A stretch of 64,000 bases of DNA from Micropterix aruncella (Eukaryota; Arthropoda; Insecta; Lepidoptera; Micropterigidae): positions 1,957,662-2,021,661 of the forward strand of contig OX155967.1 in NCBI GenBank assembly GCA_944548615.1, written 5' to 3'. The notes below the pieces were generated by a model. It had not been told where the DNA came from, did no database searches, and saw only the letters and a program-made list of their open reading frames with translations. The position numbers and the translations under genes are program-made. Of the stretch, positions 31,323 to 41,399 are shown one piece after another (position 1 is the stretch's first letter; each line of letters starts with the position of its first letter).

Positions 31323-31477
31323 AATTAATTTGATCCCAGCAAGCTGGAAATCGTTTTTCGCGGTTATTTGGCTCCCAAAAGTTATGCACACCTCCTGTGA
31401 TGGGGCAAACTCGGATTACACGCATTTAGAACCGAATGAAGGTATTAAAACGATTTCCAGCTTACTGGAAATTAATT
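31323..31477. mobile_element. Foldback MITE-like element
   Basis: Arms 31323-31356 and 31447-31477 (AAGCTGGAAATCGTTTT and its complement, extending into AATTAATT) are inverted repeats. A similar left end occurs at about 29047. No TSD recognised. Confidence 0.5.
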
Positions 31478-31519
31478 CCTCAAAACGCTTTTTTTCGATA
31501 TAATATAATCTATATAATG

Positions 31520-31975
31520 GCCTACTACTTTATCTTAGTTACAATTAAAATGCAGGACTATTTTGTTTAAATTCTTATTCTAAGTTTTACTATTTTAAAT
31601 TGTTTTGTTTTTTTGTTTTTTTTCTGATTTGAATTTATTTGCTGTCATTTTAATTTTCCACTTCTAACTTTAATTTAAGTATTTAGTCATTTTTAATATT
31701 GTTTTGCAATTCCATTATTTTGTGCATACATGGAATATATGCCATTTTTATAAACACAGTATTTGTGCAAGCACATTCAAAAATAAATGTTTACCTTAGA
31801 ACAGGTCCCGGCCTAGTTAGGTGACATTGCCACTGGACTATGCAATGTATTCTTTTTTCTGCTTTTGATTCAATTTTAAAAGTATTTCTATGCATAATTC
31901 CTAAGTTGAAATTGTTTACTGTTATTTTTAATATTCGCATTACTTATATAAATAAATAAATAAAATAAATAAAAA
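31520..31975 (+). repeat. LINE-K-type 3' UTR
   Basis: CTTAGAACAGGTCCCGGCC and TTAGGTGACATTGCC match the conserved 3' UTR motif of the LINE-K group, and an (AAAT)n tail ends at about 31972. No coding part. Confidence 0.5.
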
Positions 31976-32106
31976 GCGTGTTTTTAGTGTTTTATTAAAA
32001 GCGTGTTTTTAGTGTTTTTTTTAAACTATTAATTATTACTTTTCCAGCCAACCAACGGGTTTGAAAAGTATTGTCAACGCGCTAGAATTATGAAGACGAA
32101 ATATGT

Positions 32107-32127
32107 ATTTAACCCCCCCCCCCCCCG
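32107..32127 (+). repeat. Poly(C) tract
   Basis: A run of about 15 C at 32113-32126, likely length-unstable and error-prone in sequencing. Confidence 0.7.
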
Positions 32128-32140
32128 AGACAATTAAATT

Positions 32141-32696
32141 ATTTCCAGAATGAAGTCTATCTGTGTGCCTCTGTCTGTGTGTCTATTTGTGTTTATTCCT
32201 CCACGATAGCGCCCAAATGCTTAATCCGATTGAGCTGAAATTTAGCATGAAAATATTATTTGGTCATGGCAAGAGTTGGAAAACTTTTGATTTAAATCGG
32301 ACCACCGGCGTCCTAGTCACATTTTTATCTCGAAATAGTGGAAGTAGAAATAGTTGGAGTAGAAGAATAGAAATAGTTTTGAAATTTGGTACACAGATCC
32401 CTTGTTGGGCCGAAGACCATTTCCTGACTGAAGTCTGTGAGTCTGTGTGTGTGTGTATATATCTGTGTGTATTCCTCCAAGATAGCGCCTGAACGCTTCT
32501 TCCGATTGAGCTGAAATTTAGCATGCAGCCATCATTCGGTCATGACAAGAGTTGAATACATTGTGATTGAGTGTGTACTGTATGTCCACCAAAGGGTGTA
32601 CTTATCATATATCGATCCCGAAATATTGGACTTAGAGGCTTGAAATTAGGTACCTACATACACAGATACAGATGCCCTGTTGGGCTGAAATCGCAC
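32141..32696 (+). repeat. Two-unit 278-bp tandem repeat
   Basis: Unit 1 starts at 32141 (ATTTCCAGAATGAAGTCT) and unit 2 at 32419 (ATTTCCTGACTGAAGTCT). Both contain CCGATTGAGCTGAAATTTAG. The single-unit copy at 5480-5755 is inverted. Element type unknown. 32697-32895 is unassigned. Confidence 0.75.
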
Positions 32697-32895
32697 TGCT
32701 AAATTTTGATTGGAATATCTCATATAAAAGCCACACTAATACTATATAAATCCCGCCATACATTTTCATCAAATATTAATGTATAGCAGCCCGAGGTTAG
32801 CCGATAAACGAACCGCGCCGCCCAACACAGTTGTGTAACGGAAACCAACCGGGTTCGTCTGCCCGCCGAGAAATGGCGCTCATTGATTTTATTTA

Positions 32896-33619
32896 TGAAA
32901 CAAGCTGACCAGTGCCCACTTCGTTGGGCGGTAATTTTTTTTATCTGTTACGAAATTATGAGTGTGGTTCGGTTAGTACTGAGTGCTATGATTTATTTCC
33001 TGACTGCCAAAAGAAGGGTTATATTTTTACTGCATATGTATTTGCATGCCAATTTGACTATAATATTACCGTTATTTGTGAGTGTCTTCTTGTGAGTGTC
33101 TTATTTGTGAGCGTATCATCTCTTTTAACTATTTATGCAGTAAAAGGGAAATTATATGCAGTAAAAGGGAAAAGTCTTTTGTTTTAAACACTTGAGACGA
33201 TAAATTTACTTATTTTGATATGAATTCGTAATTGTTGATAATATGACCTATAAACATGACCTAACGATTTAAATTATTTTTTAAAATATAAAATACTACT
33301 TTTTGTGACTCAAATATAAAAGTTAGACATATGCTTGATAAAAGGCATTATCAAGCTGTACAAATTTTCTCTAAATCTTAATCATATATCTCTCATCGTT
33401 ATGGCGGCGTTAGTTAGAAACGTTTTCGTTCGGCCGCTTATTCTCCGACTTACTTTGCAAATCCGAATACCATGAAAAAGTCTTTTCATTTTTCGGATTA
33501 ATATATAGCCTATCACACTCACAAATAACGGTAAAATAATTGTCAAAATCGGTTCAGTAGATCTAGAGATTACTCCCTACAACCCCACAAACTTTACCTC
33601 TTTATAATATTAGTATAGA
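32896..33619 (-). mobile_element. Non-autonomous Helitron, copy 2
   Basis: The minus-strand 5' end at 33619 is TCTATACTAATATTATAAAG preceded by A. The 3' end carries the hairpin GCCCA-ACGAAG-TGGGC near 32920-32935, then CAGCTTG in place of CAGCTAG. Aligns over its length with 19963-20656. Confidence 0.75.
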
Positions 33620-34080
33620 TTAATATTCAGGTAAAATTCGTCTTAGCTTCTTGTCGGGAACGTCTTGGGTTGATACAACCGATTACTTTCCGATATCGGA
33701 CTTATTTGGAGACGATTATTCGTTGAAAAATATTCTTATATCGAAAATTGGTGTGTCCGTTTGTCGGTTACGTACCCGCGATCGTTGAGTAAACAGAGTG
33801 CGTGGTCCGTCGACAGGGGGCGGTCCGATCACGTTTATTGAATAACCCAAGAGGGATTTAGCCTCGCGAGCCAAGCTATGCCATGGCTCAGCCTACAACT
33901 GCCCCGGGCCAAAACTCCATCCGTCCACTGCACCACTCCATCAATCGCGTCACTCCTCTCCTCTCCACCGGAACATCCGCAATATGCGTCCAGAATATTC
34001 CGCAATTCTTTGAAAGTATGTATATCCAAGCATTCTTCCTTATTTGACATTACCATTGATTAAATAGGTTATCAGATTGC
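33620..34080. other. Mixed interval with LINE-K trace
   Basis: 33988-34030 (minus strand FKELRNILD) matches LINE-K at about 36999. 33835-33985 has an open minus-strand frame (SDAIDGVVQWTDGV...) without a recognised domain. 33640-33830 is unassigned. Confidence 0.35.
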
Positions 34081-34084
34081 TTAA

Positions 34085-34746
34085 CCCTTCGAGTAGCGGT
34101 AATTTCATGGCAGACCGCGGCAATTTATTGGAATTTCTTGCAATATCGCCGCACGACAAAAAGTACTATAACTATGGAACTAGTATAGTAATCATAAAAA
34201 GAATAACTGTGCAATGATTGCATTAAAATTTCGTATATAGAGTATTGAAATCTCATTTTGTAAAACAATTATATAATTATGAATAAATATGAGAAATTCG
34301 AAAAAGTGAAAAAAACTCGGCATTTCTAACTTGTACTTGTCTTACGGAAAAATACAGAATCCTATTTAGAAATTGTAGATAGAATTGTAATCTTTATTAG
34401 ATTCTCTATCAAAGGTAATATTTCGGTTTGCTTATTTACATACAAAAATATTTAGATATTAGCTCATAAAACCAATAAAAATTTTGATGATTCCTCGAAA
34501 AAAAAAATGATGATGTTTGAAAATGGAATTTTACTAGAAATTTCCGCGAAATGACGCGCGAATTTATTTTAGCGGCCCGCTATATATCTATGGTAATAAA
34601 TAGATATTTGGTATGGATTTTAGGATGCGTTCGAATTAGAAAATAATATTACCGTGCGCTCCGGGAGCAAGCCGCCAATATTGGTCGTAACGTAGTCAAC
34701 AGTGTTCTGATGTACAACCAAATTTGGTCGTTACGTAGCCGAAGGG
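34085..34746 (-). mobile_element. piggyBac-type MITE, copy 2
   Basis: Flanked by TTAA at 34081-34084 and 34747-34750. The ends are CCCTTCGAGTAGCGG and its partner CCGAAGGG. 662 bp, inverted relative to copy 1. The target sequence is intact without the MITE at 24232-24300. Confidence 0.88.
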
Positions 34747-34794
34747 TTAATTAATGCCATAGTACGTTTAGGCAGATTATACTATAAAACGCAA

Positions 34795-35534
34795 TGTGTA
34801 GATTTATTTATTTATTTAGGAATTAATTACTATAAAACATTGTTTTTGCTTATAAAAATAATAGTAACCGAATGGCAAAACCTTAATCTTTTGCTTATTT
34901 GATTCTGTCACCTAACTGGGACAAGCCCGTTCTAGGATGGACAGGACTCTTATTTTACAATAAATAATGTAAAGTTTTATTAAAATGCTCATAAAACTAA
35001 ATTGCCCTAAAATATGGTCTTCAAAAAACAATCATAATATAGTGTGTCAAACAGAATTGACTTAAAATAAAACTGAATATTATTTAATATATGTTAAGAA
35101 ATATAATTTTTAATATAAAATACCTGGTCAAAAAAAAGTATAATTCATTGGTAAAACAATATATAACAACAAAATGAAATATTTTTTTGTAATTAATTGA
35201 ATGTTAAAATATAATGAACATACAAATTAATAAAAAATATATTAATAATTTGCGCACCTAAGTTTTATTAAACTATAATTCCTAACATTTAATGTACGGT
35301 TAGGTCTGTCATGACTCGATAACCATTCCTTTATTGTCTTTTTAAAAGCCCTTATGTCAAATTATTTTTTTTATATATATTGATCAGATTGTAAAATCTC
35401 GGCGTAGTGAAAGAGTAATGTCTTTGTCCAAATGATGTTTTCATCCTGGGTAATATTGAGCTATTTTCTAAAACTTGTCTTGTTTGTCTTCGGTCCTGAA
35501 TTATTCCTAAATTTGAATTATTGTCCAAAAATAG
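34795..35534 (-). mobile_element. LINE-K copy K2, 3' UTR and C-terminal relic
   Basis: On the minus strand, the last coding blocks (35400-35530, matching 21900-22020) lead into a long AT-rich 3' UTR with CCTAGAACGGGCTTGTCCC and a (TAAA)n tail at about 34803. Frames broken. Confidence 0.7.
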
Positions 35535-35535
35535 C

Positions 35536-36740
35536 TTTATTTATTTATTTTATTTATTTAATTTAACAATTCATTTACAAGTGCACAAGTATCACTAATA
35601 ATCATATCAATAAAAAAAATATATATAATTAAAGTTAAAATTAAAATTAAACACGGCCGATATGAGCATTAGCATTTAAGTACTGCTGCTGCCCAACTAA
35701 GTGCCAGGACTTGTTCCAGGGCAGCTAGCTCTCTAGTTTTTATATCACATATATTCGGCAATGAATAAAAAAAAAAAAATAATAAAAAGGAAAAGAAATA
35801 TATATATTCCCGTCACCATTACAAATTATAACTAATAATCACTAACTAATGATCACAATAGGAAATAAAACACAAAAATAAATAATCGTGTTAATAAAAT
35901 AAAAATAAAATAAAATGTCAAATGATATCAAACAATAGTCACCAAAATTTATGAATAAGTAATAGTAATAAATAAAAATAAAAAAAGTCAAAGAAAATAA
36001 TAATAATAATAAGAAATGTCAGGGATAATTGTCTCGGTATATTAATTTGTGGATATTTTGCCGGGCGTCATATTTTAGCCAGGAATCAATTTTGGCTTTA
36101 AAAGAAGAAGACTTCGGCACATACATTTTTAAATCTTCATCTAGCATATTAAAGATCCTGGGGGCTATGTACACAAAATGCCTCTGCCAAAAGTGGTCTG
36201 CATTCGAGGGACGTCAAAATGTATAGTTCGGGATTGCCGCGTGCAGATTGTTTGCTGGGTTCTTATTGCGGTCTCTAAATTAGTTTGATAGTCACAGAGC
36301 GCCGTGTTCACGTATAGTTGTGGTACATCTAGCACGTTATATTCTCTGTAGAGATCATCTGAAGAGTATCTCCAAGGCTTTCTCTTTATAATTTTAAGTA
36401 TTAGCTTTTGAGCTCTAATCAAGGGCTCCATATGAATTTTCGCTGCACCTCCCCACCCTATCATCCCATAGGTTAGGATAGATTGGCACAGGGCATGGTA
36501 TACTATCTTAAGTGTCCTTTGGTCCAGAATGCCTCTAAGGTCTTTGAAAATATACGTGAGTTTCCTAACTTTTGCCGACAGCTCCATTATGTGGGTGCTC
36601 CATTGTAGCCGGTAATCAATTAATATACCAAGATATTTAATGTTGTCAACTTTATTGAGATTAATACATTTACAGTTTTCGGGGTTAAGACAATCTCTGT
36701 GGAGTTTCAGAATATGCTCTTGTTTTGGTTGAGCCACACT
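35536..36740 (-). mobile_element. LINE-K copy K3, C-terminus and 3' UTR
   Basis: The minus-strand 36737-36165 frame (190 codons) has NIKYLGILIDYRLQWSTHI, FKDLRGILDQRTLKIVYHALC and RAQKLILKIIKRKPWRY, the post-RT region of a Jockey/CR1-like LINE protein. The 3' UTR carries CCCTGGAACAAGTCCTGGC and an (AAAT)n tail at 35536-35560. Inserted next to K2; 5'-truncated. Confidence 0.75.
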
Positions 36741-36744
36741 GGTG

Positions 36745-37742
36745 GCACTAAATGTTGGTCTTTAAGAGGGAAGTTTTTTTAAAAAAGTTGCCCACAATCA
36801 AGGACTTTAGCTTTCATATAAAGTTCATTTCTAGGATGGCGATATGGTCTGCGGAGAATAATTTTGAGTATACATTTCTGCGCAGCTTGCAATGGCTCTA
36901 GCAGGGTTTTACCACATTCACCGTATCCAATTATGCCGCAGGTAATAAGCGATTCACGTAAAGCATGATAATCAGGTTTTAGTGTTTTCGAATCCAGAAT
37001 ATTCCTCAGTTCTTTGAAAACATATCCAAGGATTCGCACCTTTGTAGCCACGTTATGTATATGAGAGTCTCAACGTAGGAAACAATCTAGAGATATGAAT
37101 AGGTATTTCCAAGATATTTCTCTTTGTAGAGACTGACAGTTGCAAGACTCTAGGCTGTCGCATTCGTGTACGACAATAGTTTTATTTGCAGCGGGTTGAG
37201 CCCTGATGTTTATACTAAATGGCATGTATTTGGTTTTGCGTTGGCAAAACTTCTTGGACCTATTTTATTCCTCGTCTACATAAACGAGCTATGCCAGTTA
37301 CCAGTAGGTAAAATCATCACATATGCCGATGACACTATTATACTATTCAAGGGTTCAAACTGGGATAACACATTTGAGAAAGCAAACGAGGGCATGGAAA
37401 TTATTAGCAATGGGTTAGGAAACTTTATGTTAACGCTTAAGTTGATTAAGCGTTAACATAAAGTTTCCTAACCACTTGCTAAAAATTTCCATGTCCTCGT
37501 TTGCTTTCTCAAATTTGTTATCCCAGTTTGAACCCTTGAATAGTATAACAGTGTCATCGGCATATGTGATGATTTTACCTACTGGTAACTGGCATAGCTC
37601 GTTTATGTAGGCGAGGAATAAAATAGGTCCAAGAACGCTACTCTGTGGGACACCATACTCGCTTTCAGTCTGGTGGCCCTGGATGGTGACACGTTGTATC
37701 CTGTTGGATAGATAACTATCAAACCAGTTCTAAATATTGAAT
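36745..37742 (-). mobile_element. LINE-K copy with internal 190-bp inverted duplication
   Basis: Reading the minus strand from 37742: [34 protein letters not shown] and [11 protein letters not shown] (RT motifs B and C), down to 37446. Then comes a 5-nt spacer and the same 190 bp inverted (37440-37251), then the frame resumes with KTKYMPFSIN and KEISWKYLFI-like sequence and runs to 36779. Apart from the duplication and stops it reads as one LINE copy. Confidence 0.8.
37251..37635. repeat. 190-bp-arm inverted repeat of RT sequence
   Basis: Arms 37251-37440 and 37446-37635 are colinear inverted repeats without gaps, with about seven mismatches and a 5-nt loop (GTTGA). Each arm encodes the ITYADDT RT motif, on opposite strands. 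Confidence 0.93.
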
Positions 37743-38351
37743 TGTTGGAGACTCGGTCCAACATACCCACAACAAAAAGGCAATTTCTATAGAATCGAAA
37801 TCGCAAACACGCTCGAATATACACGAGGCAACTGCAATTGATTTCCAACTAAATTCGGCATTTTATGCACAGTCAAATGATGACTAATGTCATTTCTTCT
37901 GATCGATACGAATTAACACACTTATTTCTCACCCCACTCACGACTATTGCATCACTGAACACGATATAAAACGCAGTACATTTCGATCGATCAATATCAT
38001 TCCCTTAGTGGACAGTTACCGCGGCTACACATCGTTCCCTTGTTGGGCAGTTATCGCGACTATACTTCATTATCAAGCAGTACCTGCATTATCCGCGATA
38101 CCGATCATCAAGCCTCGCTCCTCGACTACACACTTCGGACACACTACCACGGTTTCACCTCGCGCCCACACTACCTACACAACGGCGAAATATCAATCAA
38201 GGCATTACGAACCGGCAACCTACTACAGACCTTCTGAATAAATACTTTAACTTCAACATCCACGACTTTCAATAACGGAGAAAACTTCTTGATGAGAACC
38301 ACCCTTCGCTGACAATCAATTGGAGTCAAGTGAAGGGTGGCCACTCTCACA
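37743..38351 (+). mobile_element. Solo LTR, copy 2
   Basis: TG...CA ends with target duplication GAAT at 37739-37742 and 38352-38355. In sense orientation it has TATAAA at 37965-37970 and AATAAA at 38237-38242, as in a promoter/polyadenylation LTR. Abuts the LINE-K RT fragment. Confidence 0.87.
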
Positions 38352-38814
38352 GAATAGTCTTATCTCATGTTCATTATGCCGGCGCACTATAGATGCCGCT
38401 CTAAACACGCCTAAACGGTATCCTTTTTCTAAATAAAATAATAATATAATAACAAGCATTTTTTAAAATCATAACTTATTATTTGGACATTTTTGACATA
38501 ACTATGTCAATTTTTAATTTAGTAGACAGGACTAAAAGATGGCATTCTATCTCTCCGTATTATTCCATGCTATATGAAAATGCTATAAATTACACTAATA
38601 ATTCAATGTTATTATTGGTTAAAGTTTGGGGTTTTATAATTAATCAGATCTTATTAAAGAACCATTCATAAAAAAACCGATGGCCAAATAAATTGCTATG
38701 AGTTCGCTTACAATGCTATCAGCGCCACCTGCATATCGCTGGCGTAGAAGGGTTGCGAAAACGTGCTATCGCATTGAGCAATCTATTATCCTATGTAATC
38801 AATTACATTATATT
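38352..38814. other. Unassigned interval
   Basis: Contains a minus-strand copy of the short repeat described at 24232 (about 38755-38810). 38352-38750 is AT-rich, with no gene recognised. Confidence 0.4.
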
Positions 38815-39010
38815 GACTTGCTATAGTCATCGCAATTTATTGTCAATTAAAATGCCTAGGTATTTTATAGAGGACCTTTTTAGTGGTGCCTATTTACAAT
38901 TGCTTTCTAAGTGACATTTGTGAATAGTTACGCAGTTGTTTGCTGTTGGCTGACCCCAATTGATAGGGCTTAAAGTCATATAGCTGGTTTTAGTGTTTTT
39001 TGTCTGCTTT
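38815..39010 (-). pseudogene. LINE-K RT fragment
   Basis: The minus strand reads a TKTSYMTL-like block, then SIKYLGILIDNKLR, the usual start of the post-RT region in this LINE group. Very short. Confidence 0.5.
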
Positions 39011-39079
39011 GCTGTTTAATATATAGGAAAATAAAAAAAAACAATAAAAGTTATCTTAATTATACTCAATGTCACTATG

Positions 39080-39290
39080 CAAGGGGCCAGTGGCGGTTAA
39101 GGGGGGAGTTGAGGGGGTTGAAGGGGTGGCAGGTGGAGGGTTTTTGGGGAGGCATTGGGTGGTTGGAGGAGGGTTTGGGGAGGGGTTGAGGGCAGGAGGG
39201 AACTCGGTGGATGGTTTGGCGGGGGTTGAGAGGAATGGGTAAAGGGCTTCGCGCGTGGAAGGGGGGGGGGGGGGGTGACTGCTACCCGGT
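39080..39290 (+). repeat. G-rich minisatellite block 1
   Basis: Extreme G/T strand bias with many GGGG runs (GAGGGGGTTGAAGGGGTGGC) and a pure G run of about 15 at 39261-39275. Similar blocks are at 40140-40590 and 40880-40945. Potential G-quadruplex former. Confidence 0.8.
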
Positions 39291-40139
39291 GAGTTAGGAT
39301 GACACCTCCGATTTTTTCGTAGGTATTACGCAATGCCTTTTTCGTTTCGGACGAAACTATACTCCTTTTTCCGATATTCTTCTTCTGCCGTGAGTTCTGT
39401 TATAATATATATTATTATATAGTTTCCGTGACTTCTGCCATGTTGTTTAGATGTAGCGGAGAGTGGGACCATTGGGCAGTTGGGAGGATTGACCACACCC
39501 TCTACGTCCCTTAAATGCTACCACGCAAGTTTTCAAAAATTCATAATTAAATAGTTTGTTGAACTCATGTCGTCGCCACTTACAAACGTAAAATAGCGCT
39601 AAATGGAAGTTGCGAAAATAATTTACGATTTTTGTGCTCAAAAGTAAGTATTTTGTAACTTTGTTTATGTCTATTTCCACTATATACCTTCGTCTACTTT
39701 AAAAATAGTATTATTAAGGTGAAAGTATTGTATTTAGGTTTTACCTGCAACATGCTAACGGCTGACCTATAAAAACTAAAATACTTTTATTTTGCCTGAG
39801 AGTCGTAAGGGAGCAAATGACACTAAATTGGTAGGGAGGCTTAGGCATGCCCAAGCCTCCCAACCTTCCCCTTGAGGTAGGTAGTATTGCCATGCATGTA
39901 CCAATGATACGAAATAGGATGACTGGTACATTATGAGCCTACATCATATTTCGTACAAGCTTAAATGTCTTCATCGAGGGAGTCATTCGACGAAGACGAT
40001 TTCGTCACATTATACGTAAATAGAAATTTCCAAGAGGCACCTATGTGTTAGACCAAGTACTCAACCAAGTACTCAAGATGTACCTATACAGCTCCGGACG
40101 AAAATAGTCTTCTTCTTCCGATATTCTTCTTCTTCTTCG
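39291..40139. other. Unassigned interval between G-rich blocks
   Basis: Carries CTTCTTCT-rich phrases at about 39365 and 40115 that recur at 40930. A minus-strand frame of 77 codons at 39447-39680 is probably chance. No gene supported. Confidence 0.4.
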
Positions 40140-40596
40140 ATGAGTGCTAGGGGTTTGGGGGACAAGGGAGGTTGGTTTGTTGGTGGGGGGAAGGGGGTTG
40201 ATTTTAGGGACTTAAAGTTTAGGGGAGGGGCTGGATTTAGGGGGGGTAGCGGGGCTGTGGGGGTGGTAACGTTAGGGATGAGGGTGGGGCAGCCTTAGGT
40301 GTGGGTGGGTTGGGGAAAGGCATGGTTGGAGGGGGGTTTAGGAGGGAGTTGAGGGGTTGGGGGTTTAGGGAGTTGGGATGGGTTGGGGGTGTAAGTTGAG
40401 GGGTGAGGTTGAGGGGGGCTGAGGGGGGTGAGGTTGGGAAGGGGTTGGGATGTGGATGGGGAATTAAAGGGGCTAGGGGGTAGTGGCGGTTAAGGGGGTG
40501 AGTTAGGAGGGTTGGAGGGGTGGCAGGTGAAGGGTTTTTGGGGATGCATTGGAGGGTTGGAGGAGGGTTTGGGGAGGGGTCGAGGGGAGGGGGGTT
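40140..40596 (+). repeat. G-rich minisatellite block 2
   Basis: Continues the G-run theme. 40480-40590 is a near duplicate of 39085-39190 (GTGGCGGTTAAGGGGG). It is split from its right part at 40880-40945 by a LINE-K 3' UTR. Confidence 0.8.
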
Positions 40597-40880
40597 TTTA
40601 TTTTTTATTTCTATTTTATTGGAATTATCAAATTAACCATTTACAATAAGTATAATATTAAAACAACTGGCAAAAACTTTCCTGTTTCATTCACTGGATA
40701 GTGCTGCCCAACTGGGATATACCCGTTCCAGGGCAAGCAATTTATATTTTTACATTTAAAACGAGGGTCGATGGACCAACCAAACACAATAATAATAATA
40801 ATTAAAAAATATATATAATAGTAATAAATATACATATTATAAAATCATAAAAATTACAATATTATATAGCAATTGGTGGA
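40597..40880 (-). repeat. LINE-K 3' UTR nested in the G-rich block
   Basis: The minus strand carries CCCTGGAACGGGTATATCCC and TTGGGCAGCACTATCC plus a T-rich edge. Flanking G-rich sequence continues on both sides, so it is an insertion. Confidence 0.65.
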
Positions 40881-41197
40881 GGGTTTGGCGGGGGTTAGAA
40901 GGAATGGGTTAAGGGCTTCGCGCGTGGTAGGGGATATTCTTCTTCTTTCGATATGTTTCTTCTTTCGTGGATTCCTCTACCGCCTTATTGAGAGTGCTCT
41001 AGATTTAATATTATTTAGAGTGATATAGGGCGAAATAGATTCGTCTGTAATGCTCCAGGATAACATTTAAAATGAATAAATATACAAATAAAAGTCAGAT
41101 TTCACCTACAAAGGTGTAGGCAGACTACACGACTAACGATGTAGGTAAACTACATGATGTAGGCATGTGTATGAAAAGGAAGAAGAGTATATTATGC

Positions 41198-41279
41198 GTG
41201 TTTCTCTCTCTACAGTTCGCTACGCGTACGAGTACTACGCCGCGGAATACCACCCGCTTTTGACAGTTGGCAACAGTTG
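41198..41279 (+). other. Possible terminal exon (plus strand)
   Basis: A strong acceptor-like TTTCTCTCTCTACAG (41198-41212) is followed by a CpG-rich frame reading RYAYEYYAAEYHPLLTVGNS and a stop. No upstream exon or polyadenylation signal identified. Competes with the minus-strand model at 41327-41390. Confidence 0.2.
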
Positions 41280-41299
41280 AAATTTATAGCTCGTAACAT

Positions 41300-41395
41300 G
41301 CGCATGCGCTCCTTTATTATACTCACCGAACAACATGGCTGCGCATACCGCCACTGCGCACTGAAATGACAGCTCCGAGAGTATCTATGGATACG
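41300..41395 (-). promoter_or_regulatory. Possible first exon/promoter (minus strand)
   Basis: A minus-strand GCAGCCATGTTGTTCG at 41342-41327 is followed by GTGAGT, i.e. a well-placed start codon 10 nt before a consensus donor. A palindromic TGCGCATGCGC (NRF-1/Ewg-type site) lies at about 41299-41309. Suggestive only. Confidence 0.3.
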
Positions 41396-41399
41396 TATT

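Noticed and set aside
39097..39333. Proline-rich minus-strand frame
   Set aside because: Arises from the G-rich minisatellite on the opposite strand.
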